Shown here: positions 43,690 to 52,052 of the stretch, one piece after another | Layout of the letters: every line of letters begins with the position of its first letter | Position numbering within the stretch: the first letter of the stretch is position 1 | NCBI GenBank assembly: GCA_016721625.1 | Contig: JADKHR010000001.1 | Location: forward strand, 1,240,001-1,304,000 | Direction: 5' to 3' | Length of the DNA stretch: 64,000 nucleotides | Source of the DNA: Elusimicrobiota bacterium | GTDB lineage: Bacteria; Elusimicrobiota; Elusimicrobia; FEN-1173 | Program-made: the position numbers and the translations under genes | The notes under the pieces: generated by a model | The model's input: the letters and a program-made list of their open reading frames with translations, nothing else | Told to the model about the DNA's origin: nothing | Database searches by the model: none

Positions 43690-44176
43690 TTTTGCGGTGA
43701 TTTTTCGGCGGTGGCCGTCGGGGGGTGTGGGGGGCCACCGGCCAGGCAGCCCCCCATAATCCCCCCGCGGACGGCCACGAGGTTTGTGGCCGGCCGTGGG
43801 GGGAGGGGGGGCGTTTTGCCTGGAGCGCCGCCAGCGGTGCCGTGCGGGCCGAAGCCTGGCCTGCACGGCGGCGCAATGGGGCGGCGCTTGCGGTAGCCAC
43901 CGGCAAGCGCCGAAGTTTTGTGACCGCGAGTAGCGAGGCTCTGAACGATAAACAGGCGGGACGGTGGCGGTGTTTGCCACCGGGGCTTTCGCTTGGTGAG
44001 GGGGCCCACGCGCGAGGCGCGGCGGCGAAGTCTGCCGTGCCTTGGACACAAGGCTGGGCCCCCGAATAAAGGACCGGCGGGTGGGAACCACCCGGGCATA
44101 TACCTCATAGGGGGATATGCCGCTGTCTATGGCAAGCCCGGTCTTAATAAGTGTCCCTGGGGGCTTTATTCTTTTA
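43690..44176. other. GC-rich non-coding stretch before the right arm
   Basis: No credible gene is found in either strand. The sequence is rich in G and C runs and inverted repeats (for example gtggccgtc ... gacggccac around 43709-43777, and gcgcttgcggtagccaccggcaagcgc). Codon-like structure is absent. It may hold a structured RNA or repeats belonging to the island end. There is no counterpart inside the left boundary at 23077-23229. Confidence 0.5.
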
Positions 44177-44476
44177 ATGCGCGCGGGAAGAAAGGGCGAA
44201 GCCCATAGGGGACCGGCGGGTTGGGAGGTGGAGCCCCTGCGGGGCCGGCGCGGAAGCGGGGCGCGGCCTGTGGCCGCGCGGCTTCTCCGTGGCACCGGAG
44301 CGGGAAACGTTGAAACCGGAGGCAGGAGTTGCGGCGCGTTTGATGCCCGAGCCGTGGGAGGCGAGAAAATGGGTGGAGGACGCTAGTCCGGAAACCAGGC
44401 GCCGCGACGGGCGTTTGTCCGGAGCAAGGATTGTCCGCAAACCGGAGCGGGAAACATATCTCCCGTGGCCGACGGA

Positions 44477-44985
44477 ATAACCGTCAGCGGGTTTCCCTTC
44501 CCCCACCGAAGCGGAGGGCGAACCGCTCCAGCGGGAACGATTCCGCCGGAGCACAGCGGGGCGCGGCCAAAAAGGCCGCGCGGCTTCTCCTGTGGATCGG
44601 AGCGTGAAACGTTGGAATCGGAGGCAGGAGTTGCGGCGCGTTTGATGCGCCGCGACGGGCGTTCGTCCAGCGCGATGATTTCCCGGAAACCGGAGCGGGG
44701 AACATATCTCCCGTGGCCGACGGAATAACCGTCAGCGGGTTTCCGTTCCCCGTGCGGAGCAATGGGCGGAATCGCTCCGCCGGGAATGATTCCGCCGGAG
44801 CACAGCGGGGCGCGGCCAAAAAGGCCGCGCGGCTTTTCCCGTGGACCGGAGCGGGAAACGTTGGAATCGGAGGTAGGAGTTGCGGCGCGTAATAGGCGCC
44901 GCGACGGACGTTCGTCCAGTGCGGGGTTTCCCGCAAACCGGAGCGGGAAACATATCTCCGCGCGGACGACGAAATAACCGTCAGC
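44477..44985. repeat. Tandem ~248-bp repeats inside the right arm
   Basis: The anchor ataaccgtca occurs at 44477, 44725 and 44974, the inverse of the left-arm set. Copies differ from each other more than from their left-arm partners in several places, which points to one arm being copied whole. Confidence 0.82.
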
Positions 44986-45634
44986 ACAGGGGGCGAGGAT
45001 GGACCGCCGCGTGGTTTTCGTGGCGGGCCGCCCGAGCGGTCTTTCTACGAAGATCGGAGCGGTTGCCATTTCTTCCCAGGAAGACGAATCAACCGTCAGT
45101 GTCAAACGAGCGCGCCGTCTGTCGCTTCGGGGCGGCCTCGCGCGCACCGTATTCTTCCGCCGCGAGCGGAACGGTCCCCTTTCTTTCCCGGCCAGCGATT
45201 CAGTCTCAGTCCCCGTCTTCCTCCCCGGCCCGAAGCGGCTGGGTCCTTTCTTCCCGTTGTGGCTTCTGTTTTATCCGGCCCGTGGAAGGGCTCCTGTTGT
45301 CCCGGTAAATGGCGAAGAGGTCCGAAGCGGCCCGCCAGTCAGCGAGGCCCGAAGGGCCGTGCGTGTCTCTGTCCCGTTCTGTGCTGTGTGGGGGTGGAAG
45401 AGAACAGTGGCGCGCTGTGGCGCCCGCATAGCGGTCACAAATTGAGGATAAAAAAGGACCCCTCTCCTCGGTCCTCTCCCCAAATGGGGGCGAGGATGCA
45501 CTCAGTTGCGTGGAGATGTTGGCCCGCACAAGGGCATTGGAAGCGGTCCAACCCGGTGCGCTCACGATCTCGCGCCCGTTCCCAAGCGCGCCAAAGTGAC
45601 CAACGTGCCATTCAAGGCACGTTGCCTTGGCTGG

Positions 45635-45753
45635 TCACCCCATCGACTAAACGGTCACGGCCGCTATTTCTGTTTGGAAGCGCGACTTGTGAGTGTGCGC
45701 CATGTTTGGCGCACTCAACACAGTGGTTCGCACCGATTCCCGTCGGGGACACC
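45635..45753 (+). pseudogene. Decayed tRNA-Glu copy at the outer end of the right arm
   Basis: It has the same structure as the left relic: a 5' half similar to tRNA-Glu (catcgactaa ... acggtcacggcc), then an unrelated insert with the gtgcgcc-atgttt-ggcgcac hairpin, then the intact T-loop-to-CCA end. The anticodon arm is gone. Confidence 0.75.
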
Positions 45754-46318
45754 ATTTCAAAGAAGCGAACCGCGAGGAAGAACTCACTCCCAGTCCGGGG
45801 GTGGGTTCTTTTGTTTGTGGGGTCCGGAGGGGGCTGTCGGTCAGGGCCACTCTGAGCGCGGGGGCGGAGGACAAGGAATGGGGCTCTAATTTTCCGTCGA
45901 ACGCGGGGTCACAAACGAACTCGACAATGACCGACGTTTTGGAATAGTGAATCCGTTTGATGCCTCGGCGAAGGGCCAGGGCTTTTTCAATTCCGGTTTT
46001 GCGCGCACATGCATTTAAGAATTTCTGAATGCCTTGGCCCAGTTTTTCGGCCGTTATGCTCTCAAAATGCCCCTGGGGTTCGATTCCCGGTGAGAGGGTC
46101 GACCGTGATTTTTCCCCACTCAAATAAACCGCTTTATTTAGATATTCCTTGTCCATGGAGACCCTTAAAAGGTTCTGGTAAACGGCTTCATGGAGGCGGG
46201 TGGCGTTGATCTGGCGAACAGAGCAAAGGCCCCATCCCCGGTGCGAAAGTTTACTGCACCGGTAATAAAAATATTTCTTCACTTTGTGGTTCTTGTTCTT
46301 CAGGATATACGACGTCCG
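45647..46318 (-). pseudogene. Truncated serine recombinase, C-terminal part only
   Basis: The frame begins in the zinc ribbon (SYILKNKNHKVKKYFYYRC, then SKLSHRGWGLCSVRQINATR) and continues through the helical tail (CARKTGIEKALALRRGIKRI) into the tRNA relic. It is homologous to the C-terminal third of the intact recombinase at 19244-20719, but clearly diverged, so it comes from a related element. The catalytic domain is missing; the break at about 46318 is next to a palindrome (acgtccgggacgt). It can no longer recombine DNA. Confidence 0.88.
45781..45813 (+). terminator. Terminator-like hairpin in the truncated recombinase
   Basis: An 11-bp stem (aactcactccc / gggggtgggtt with wobble pairs) is followed by cttttgttt. 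It sits at the same place as the tRNA-Glu terminator at 19328-19358, 28 bases after the tRNA-like 3' end. Confidence 0.7.
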
Positions 46319-46484
46319 ACGTCCGGGACGTTGCTTATTTCTTATATTTATTGAAAGGAGATTCTGTCGTTCCTCCGCGTGTTCTCCGACGGGGTATCAC
46401 ATGGTGACCCACCCCATGCGCGTCCAGCCGAAATTGCATTGACATAGAGCAGACACAGCTTTATATACACTACATATGCAACGT

Positions 46485-46600
46485 CCCATATTTCTTTCCA
46501 CCGGCTGATGGAAGCGGGCCTTATTGAACAAATCGGCCACGGCCGGGCCACGGGATACATTCTGAAATCAAAGGAACCATGCCCCCCCCTGCCGCACTCG
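46485..46600 (+). pseudogene. Remnant of a winged-helix domain
   Basis: The frame HRLMEAGLIEQIGHGRATGYIL has the shape of a winged-helix end found in AlbA/RecG-like ATP-binding regulators. It has no start, and changes to low-complexity sequence after about 35 codons. The whole stretch 46319-46862 is AT-richer debris between the island and the next gene. I see no intact gene in it. Confidence 0.45.
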
Positions 46601-46862
46601 AACAAAAACTTTAAAATTACTGAAACATCCTTCGGGATGACGCATACCGGACACGTCGATACGAGCCTGGCGGGGCGCGAGACAATTTCTAGTCTTCAGC
46701 AGTAAGTCAATTTGTATGCTACGTCCCCTTGGACCCGCCTCGGTTGGTAACGGACAAAATGGACCCCCACCCAGGAAAATCCAGGTAAGCCTCTGGATGA
46801 TTTTCAGGTGAATTGGAACGAAAATGGCTTTATTGATGCATCTCATGGTAATAAGGGAAACC

Positions 46863-49800
46863 ATGAGAAATAACCGATTAATTCAACGGTGGCTGACGGG
46901 AACGGGGCTGATTTTAGCCTTTTCCGGTTCCGCCGTGTCTGGGGGCGCGGGACTTCCTTCCCAGTCCTTGAGAACCCTTTATGACCAAACGGCCCTGGTT
47001 CAAGACGCCCAGGGAAACCCCCTGCCCACCGAGTGGGAACTGTTCCCAACGACCGGAGGAACCGTCCAATGGGGAGGGGTGAATTTGTCGTCCGGGGGGA
47101 CGACAACCCCACGACCGATCCACGTGACCTATGCCGGGGGCCGGGCGGTTCCAATGAGTGGGTTGGTGATGGTTCCACCCCCATCGGCCACCAACTTCAC
47201 GAAGCTTTTTTTCCACCCGGTGTTGGACCCAGCGACCACCTGGGAGTTGGAGGTCACGATGGGGTTGTTGGACACGGGGACGACCGGGAGGGTCCATGTT
47301 CAGGTGGTGGTCGGCGGGGATCGCCCCAACGCCCTGGACGACCCCTGGGCGGTCTTGGTTTCGACAACAATGGCCGCGGGTGACACGCGGGTTTTAAAAG
47401 TCCCCTTGGGGTTGTGGCCGCTGAGGAACCATTTCGTCCTGGCACTGCAGACCTCTAAAACGCCATCAAACACCCAGCCGGACTTGGTTGTGTTGGAGGA
47501 TGCCACCCTCGTGCCCGGCCCCGCGCGGCCGGAGATGGGAATCGCGCGGTCGAATATCAACTGGTCGCCGGATCCCGCGAAAGTGATTAACGGAATCGCG
47601 GGTTTGAATCCCGGATGGCTTCGAAATACAACGGGGCCCGGAACCCCGCCGGTTCGAGTGGCGGCGGAACTCGCCCAAGCCAAGGCGCGGGGGTTAAAAG
47701 TTTTGCTGGCGATATTGCCCGAACGAGCGGATTTCAATGACAACTACTTGAGGACCCTGAACCCCAACGTTTATGAATATGAAAATGCCGGAACGGCTTT
47801 TAACAGCCTGTGCGGTTACACGCAAGGCTCCCCCAAACTGAGCGAGGTGGACCCGGTGAAATTCGCCAATCGGTTGGCCGCTTTCCTTCAGGCCGCCGAA
47901 ACGGCCGGAGTTCATTTTGACGCGGTGGAGATCGGGAATGAATTGGACTGGGTCTGTTTCAACGGCGATATCCCTCTCGGGCAGATTCCGGGGCCTTTGG
48001 ATTCATCGATTCGGACCTACGGAAAGTTATTGGAAAAGGCTTATCCCCTGGTTAAAAACCATAACCCCTCGGCCTCCATCGTCACCTTTGGAATGGCCAA
48101 CGCGGGCACGTTCCAAGAAAGCACGTACGTCACCGATCCCGGGCCGAACTATGTGGCGGACCCGGGCCGAAATTTCATTCTCCGATTGGCGACCATCGAC
48201 GCGGGAAAAAATTATCTGGATTTCGTGGACGGAATTGGGACCCACCTTTATCCCGGTGTCGGGCGATCCGACCGCATGGCTAAAATGGTCCTTGGAACCG
48301 CCAGGTCGTTGGGGGTAACGAAACCCTATTGGGTCACAGAATGGGGGTTCCGGTCGGACCTTTACCCGGCGAGTTCCCGGTATCAAGATATACGTAAAAC
48401 CATCGAGGGCCTCAACAGTATGGGATCGGTGCCGGTGCGAACCTTGCTGTATTACAGCTACGACGATCTGACGCCTGGGCACCCCCATAATTTGGTGGAT
48501 GCCTCGGGCGCGAGGCTCCCCGAAGCCGGTATGTTTGAAGATCCCGGTTTGAACCCCTACCCGCGACCGGCACCGCCGACGCCGGTCGACGCGACCCCGC
48601 CGGCGGTGAATGGGATGTGGCCGGGAGCCGGGAGCGCCATCGCCGGAAGGGTTTTGCTCAAGGCGAACCCCACGGATAACGTTCGGCCCAATTGGGTCAC
48701 CTTCACGGTGGACGGCCAGCCCGCGTGGTCCATGCCGGCCATCGCCACAACCACCTACAGTTGGAATTCCGCCAGCGCCACAGACGGCCTCCACACCGTG
48801 GGGGCGATCGTTTACGATGTGTTCGGGAACAGCGTGTCCACCGCCGTGACGGTGATGGTGGATAACGGAGTTCCCGCCGTCTCCATCCTTCAGCCCTCGC
48901 CCGGTGCGAGCGTTTGGGGATCCGTCGTCGTGTCGGCGGCCCCGACGGACGCCATGGGGGTCGGTTCGGTCGTCTTTTTGGTCAACGGGGTGGCCAAGGC
49001 CACCGCGACCGCGGCCCCCTACGAGTATGCGTGGCCGACCTCCGCCGTCGTTAACGGACCCGCCGTCCTCACGGCCCGGGTCTATGACCGAGCGGGCAAC
49101 AGCGCGCTCTCCCTCCCCGTCGCCGTCACCGTGGCAAATCGGGTGCCCGCACTGGCGGTGACGCCTCTGACGGTGGACTTCGCGGGTTCTCTAGGAGACA
49201 CCAACCCTTCACCGAAATCCCTGTCCATCGGGAACTCCGTGGCGGGATCGACCCTCGTGTGGACGGTGACAGGCTCGATCCCGTGGTTGACGGTATTCCC
49301 TTCCAGTGGCACAGGAAGCGGGACGGTGTCCTTGTCGGCGAACCTGTCGGGACAAGGGCTCGGACTGCAAACGGGAACTCTGACGGTGACCGCCTTGGAC
49401 ATCAATGGGGCGGCGGGTTCTCCCGCCATGGTTAACGTCAATTTAGTGATCTCTCCATCGCTGGACACCACGCCTCCCCTGGTTTCATTCACGGCTCCCA
49501 CCCCAGGAGCCCGTGTCACGGGGACCGTTTTTGTCGCTATTTCAGCCACGGACGACCGCGGGGTCCAAGGGGTTGTTTTCTTTGTGGACGGAGTGTCCGT
49601 CAGCACCGACACCGCCCCGCCCTTCGCCTATGCCTGGGACACGACGCGCTCTTCTCCGGGTGTTCACAGTGTCCTTGTCCAGGCCTATGACGCCGCCGGC
49701 AACAGGACCCAGGAAACCCTGAGAGTCTCCATCCCGCCCCAAGAAAAACCCACCGCCTACCCAAACCCCTATCGAGGAGAGGGAACCATGAGGTTTTCGG

Positions 49801-49997
49801 GTTTGGAAGGAGGAAGCCGGATCAAGATATTCACATCGGGGGGAAGGCTTGTGGCCGAACTCCCGGTGGACAGCGACGGTCAATCGGCCTGGGAGGGACA
49901 AAACGCCGGGGGACTCCCCGCCGCCAGCGGCGTGTACCTCGTGGCCGCTGAATCCGGAAAAGCGCGCCGAACCTTCAAGATCCTCATTCAACGGTAA
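46863..49997 (+). CDS. Large secreted glycosidase-like protein with Ig-like repeats and C-terminal sorting-type domain
   Basis: The 1044-residue protein has a signal peptide (RWLTGTGLILAFSGSAVSGG). Residues 200-560 resemble a TIM-barrel glycoside hydrolase: GLNPGWLRNT, KVLLAILPERADF, VEIGNELDWVCF (acid/base Glu) and PYWVTEWGFRSD (nucleophile Glu). Two Ig-like domains (residues 575-760) have AYDxxGN-type ends. A BACON-like domain (PLTVDFAGSLGD ... SGTGSGTVSL) and another Ig-like domain follow. The tail, YPNPYRGEG ... GVYLVAAESGKARRTFKILIQR, is a FlgD-like/T9SS-type module. It is probably exported for polysaccharide breakdown; substrate unknown. AAGGGA precedes the ATG. Confidence 0.85.
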   Translation: MRNNRLIQRWLTGTGLILAFSGSAVSGGAGLPSQSLRTLYDQTALVQDAQGNPLPTEWELFPTTGGTVQWGGVNLSSGGTTTPRPIHVTYAGGRAVPMSGLVMVPPPSATNFTKLFFHPVLDPATTWELEVTMGLLDTGTTGRVHVQVVVGGDRPNALDDPWAVLVSTTMAAGDTRVLKVPLGLWPLRNHFVLALQTSKTPSNTQPDLVVLEDATLVPGPARPEMGIARSNINWSPDPAKVINGIAGLNPGWLRNTTGPGTPPVRVAAELAQAKARGLKVLLAILPERADFNDNYLRTLNPNVYEYENAGTAFNSLCGYTQGSPKLSEVDPVKFANRLAAFLQAAETAGVHFDAVEIGNELDWVCFNGDIPLGQIPGPLDSSIRTYGKLLEKAYPLVKNHNPSASIVTFGMANAGTFQESTYVTDPGPNYVADPGRNFILRLATIDAGKNYLDFVDGIGTHLYPGVGRSDRMAKMVLGTARSLGVTKPYWVTEWGFRSDLYPASSRYQDIRKTIEGLNSMGSVPVRTLLYYSYDDLTPGHPHNLVDASGARLPEAGMFEDPGLNPYPRPAPPTPVDATPPAVNGMWPGAGSAIAGRVLLKANPTDNVRPNWVTFTVDGQPAWSMPAIATTTYSWNSASATDGLHTVGAIVYDVFGNSVSTAVTVMVDNGVPAVSILQPSPGASVWGSVVVSAAPTDAMGVGSVVFLVNGVAKATATAAPYEYAWPTSAVVNGPAVLTARVYDRAGNSALSLPVAVTVANRVPALAVTPLTVDFAGSLGDTNPSPKSLSIGNSVAGSTLVWTVTGSIPWLTVFPSSGTGSGTVSLSANLSGQGLGLQTGTLTVTALDINGAAGSPAMVNVNLVISPSLDTTPPLVSFTAPTPGARVTGTVFVAISATDDRGVQGVVFFVDGVSVSTDTAPPFAYAWDTTRSSPGVHSVLVQAYDAAGNRTQETLRVSIPPQEKPTAYPNPYRGEGTMRFSGLEGGSRIKIFTSGGRLVAELPVDSDGQSAWEGQNAGGLPAASGVYLVAAESGKARRTFKILIQR

Positions 49998-50074
49998 TAA
50001 AACACTCGAACTCGGCGATCCATGCGCCCGCCCCAACGGTTCAGGCGCACTCCCCCGGACCGAACATTGGATAG

Positions 50075-50338
50075 GATAGAGCCTTCGATCCGCGGAATAT
50101 AGTCGCGCCGGCCAAGGGGCACCTGGGGATCCACTTCACCGACCTCCCGCTGGGCGCGGTCTTGACGGTCTATGCCATGGACGGCAAAGAAGTTTATGCC
50201 TTGGAAGCGGACTCCACCGGCAAGGGCTTCTGGCCCGGCACCAATCAAGCCGGCCAGAAAGTGGTCAGCGGCGTTTATTATGTCTATGTGCAAGGGGCGG
50301 GCGCTTCAAAGACCGTGAAAGTGGTGATCCAACGATAA
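50075..50338 (+). pseudogene. Orphan FlgD-like/T9SS-type C-terminal domain
   Basis: The frame has no start codon at its open end. It reads NIVAPAKGHLGIHFTDLP, LTVYAMDGKEVYALEAD, then GQKVVSGVYYVYVQGAGASK and KVVIQR before the stop. This is the same type of tail module as that ending the preceding gene, but different in sequence. It is either the last piece of a deleted secreted-protein gene or a spare domain for recombination. Confidence 0.75.
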
Positions 50339-50379
50339 AAATTCTGTAGGGCCGCCCCCTGGGAAGGCCGCCAACCTTT

Positions 50380-51207
50380 TTATTTTGGGGGAAGTGCCAG
50401 AGCCCCACGGGGGTGGCGGAATTCCCAGGGAGGAAGGGGATTTTTTTCGGCCCAAAGACCCCGCTTCGCCGAACGGGCCTCCGCTTCGAGGCTCTCCAAC
50501 GTTTTGTTGTCGGGGGCATACTTTCGGTACCACCAGCCCATGCCGGCGAGCAGGATCTCTTCGTTTAATAACCGATCGTCCTCCATCCGAACCCACGCCA
50601 CCATGCGGCCGTATTTATCAATGTTCACCACGGTGACGGTCACCCTTTTTCCGAAAATCTTGGAAGCGGTGTATTGTTTTGACCTGGCGCCGAAGTCCTG
50701 CCCTTTTTCGGGGCAGTCCACGCCCTCCAGGCGGACCCGACGAGGCCGGTGTTGGGCCAGGACGTCCAGCGTGTCCCCGTCCAAAACGCTTGTGACCTCG
50801 CCCGAAAACTCAGGGGAACGGCCCGCCTGGAGCGCGGGGCCAAACAAACCCGGCGGCGAATCCACGAGGCAGGCGGTCAACTCATCATGGAAAGTGTTTT
50901 CCCCCACCTTGTTTTCTCGGTGAAACCGTCCGCAGGAAAGAACGGTTTGACCGTTCTGAAGGTCCGTCTTTCCAAAGGAAAAAACATGCACTTTATGGGC
51001 GCCTTGCCGGATATCGAGGGTGAAGTAGGCGTTTCCCTTGGAGGAAACAGAACCCCTGATGTTTTCAGCGGTCCCGTCGACACAAACGCTTTGCCCGTCG
51101 TAGGTTTCCGGGAAAGCCAAGAGTGTTCCGACGGGAAGGATCGACAGTCCCGCCCAGGCGCGAACAAAAGAAAGGAGAAGAATGGCGAAACAAGTGAACC
51201 AGCGCAT
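50380..51207 (-). CDS. Secreted thermonuclease (SNase family)
   Basis: This 275-residue protein has a signal peptide (MRWFTCFAILLLSFVRAWAG). A middle domain (residues 25-125) resembles an OB-fold tRNA_anti-like region (YDGQSVCVDGTAENIRG). The SNase domain follows: VTSVLDGDTLDVLAQ, RRVRLEGVDCPEKGQDFG, NIDKYGRMVAWV, and LLAGMGWWYRKYAP. The catalytic Arg, Glu and Arg positions are all filled, so it should degrade DNA and RNA in a calcium-dependent way outside the cell. The start is taken at the signal peptide; the frame is open 29 codons further upstream. Confidence 0.88.
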   Translation of the reverse strand: MRWFTCFAILLLSFVRAWAGLSILPVGTLLAFPETYDGQSVCVDGTAENIRGSVSSKGNAYFTLDIRQGAHKVHVFSFGKTDLQNGQTVLSCGRFHRENKVGENTFHDELTACLVDSPPGLFGPALQAGRSPEFSGEVTSVLDGDTLDVLAQHRPRRVRLEGVDCPEKGQDFGARSKQYTASKIFGKRVTVTVVNIDKYGRMVAWVRMEDDRLLNEEILLAGMGWWYRKYAPDNKTLESLEAEARSAKRGLWAEKNPLPPWEFRHPRGALALPPK

Positions 51208-51356
51208 GGCGAACTCGTCGGAAAGGCTGTTTTGATTCGAAATCATTCTAGCACTCGACGGAAATAAGTCAAGCTTGGATTTTGTAGGATTCATCCGTCT
51301 ATGAAATCTTCAGGCGGATGCATTCGATTTAAATTACGAACATACGGTGCGTGCCC

Positions 51357-52016
51357 ATGATGCGATGGTTTTGTTTTGGTTTAGCACTAGGGGCGGCGTT
51401 TTTCTTTTCGTTTCGAGTGGGACGGAACAACCCGGACCCGCCCCGGTCGGCGTGGCAAAGAGGGCTCAGGGCCGCCGCGGTTCTTCTGATCGGGCTAGGG
51501 CTTTTTGGAGTGGCGGAAAAAGCCTATTTTTATCCGCGCTATGGTGGGTGGGCCGGTTATCTGACCGAGGGCTGGATGGCGGGGAGCTTGACGCATAAAA
51601 CGGAAGGCGATTTAAGAAAGTTACAAGCCGATCTTTCTCTCTGGTATGGAGACAAGGGGAAATTCCCGGCCACGCTGGACCTCCTGGAGCGGAACCCTCT
51701 GCCCTCGCGGGGGCCCTGGCCGCCCCATGCCGAGGTTTTTCTGGAGGTGAACAACCGATTCAAGCGCGCCCATTGGTTTTGCGATACCAACCACTTCAAA
51801 TATTTCTCGTCGCGGACGCTATCCGACGACAGCGGCGGGTGGGGCTATGTCAACGATCCCAGGAGCCCCGAGTGGGGGACCGTTTTCGTCAATTGCACGC
51901 ATCTTCATTTCGAGAAGCGCGTCCCCTGGAACCTGTCGTCGACGGTGGCCCGGTCGGTTGCTTCCGAGGCCGAACCGCAAACCCCAACCGACGCCTTGAC
52001 GTCCGGGACGCGTTGA
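51357..52016 (+). CDS. Membrane protein with pseudopilin-like soluble domain
   Basis: The 219-residue protein is unrecognised. It has two N-terminal membrane helices (FGLALGAAFFFSFRVG; LRAAAVLLIGLGLFGVA). The segment TEGDLRKLQADLSLWYGDKGKFPATLDLL resembles the helix-to-loop part of type II secretion pseudopilins, and the acidic GGWGYVNDPRSPEWGTVFVN resembles the strand that follows it. A GTG two codons before the ATG is an alternative start. It may belong with the prepilin genes further on. Confidence 0.6.
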   Translation: MMRWFCFGLALGAAFFFSFRVGRNNPDPPRSAWQRGLRAAAVLLIGLGLFGVAEKAYFYPRYGGWAGYLTEGWMAGSLTHKTEGDLRKLQADLSLWYGDKGKFPATLDLLERNPLPSRGPWPPHAEVFLEVNNRFKRAHWFCDTNHFKYFSSRTLSDDSGGWGYVNDPRSPEWGTVFVNCTHLHFEKRVPWNLSSTVARSVASEAEPQTPTDALTSGTR

Positions 52017-52052
52017 AAAATCGGGGAATCCGACCTATACTGACGGGTCCCC

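Larger units (their letters stand above)
44177..45757 (-). repeat. Right inverted arm (~1.58 kb) of the island
   Basis: This arm is the reverse complement of 21491-23076. It begins at atgcgcgcgggaagaa and ends with the tRNA-Glu 3' core followed by the truncated recombinase. The same order of features (relic tRNA, long GC-rich body, three 248-bp repeats) is kept, with small differences spread along it. Frames within it are open but look like no protein. Confidence 0.93.

Noticed and set aside
43690..44176. A protein-coding gene in the GC-rich stretch before the right arm
   Set aside because: Open frames exist but are composition-driven; inverted repeats dominate and no start with a ribosome site is convincing.
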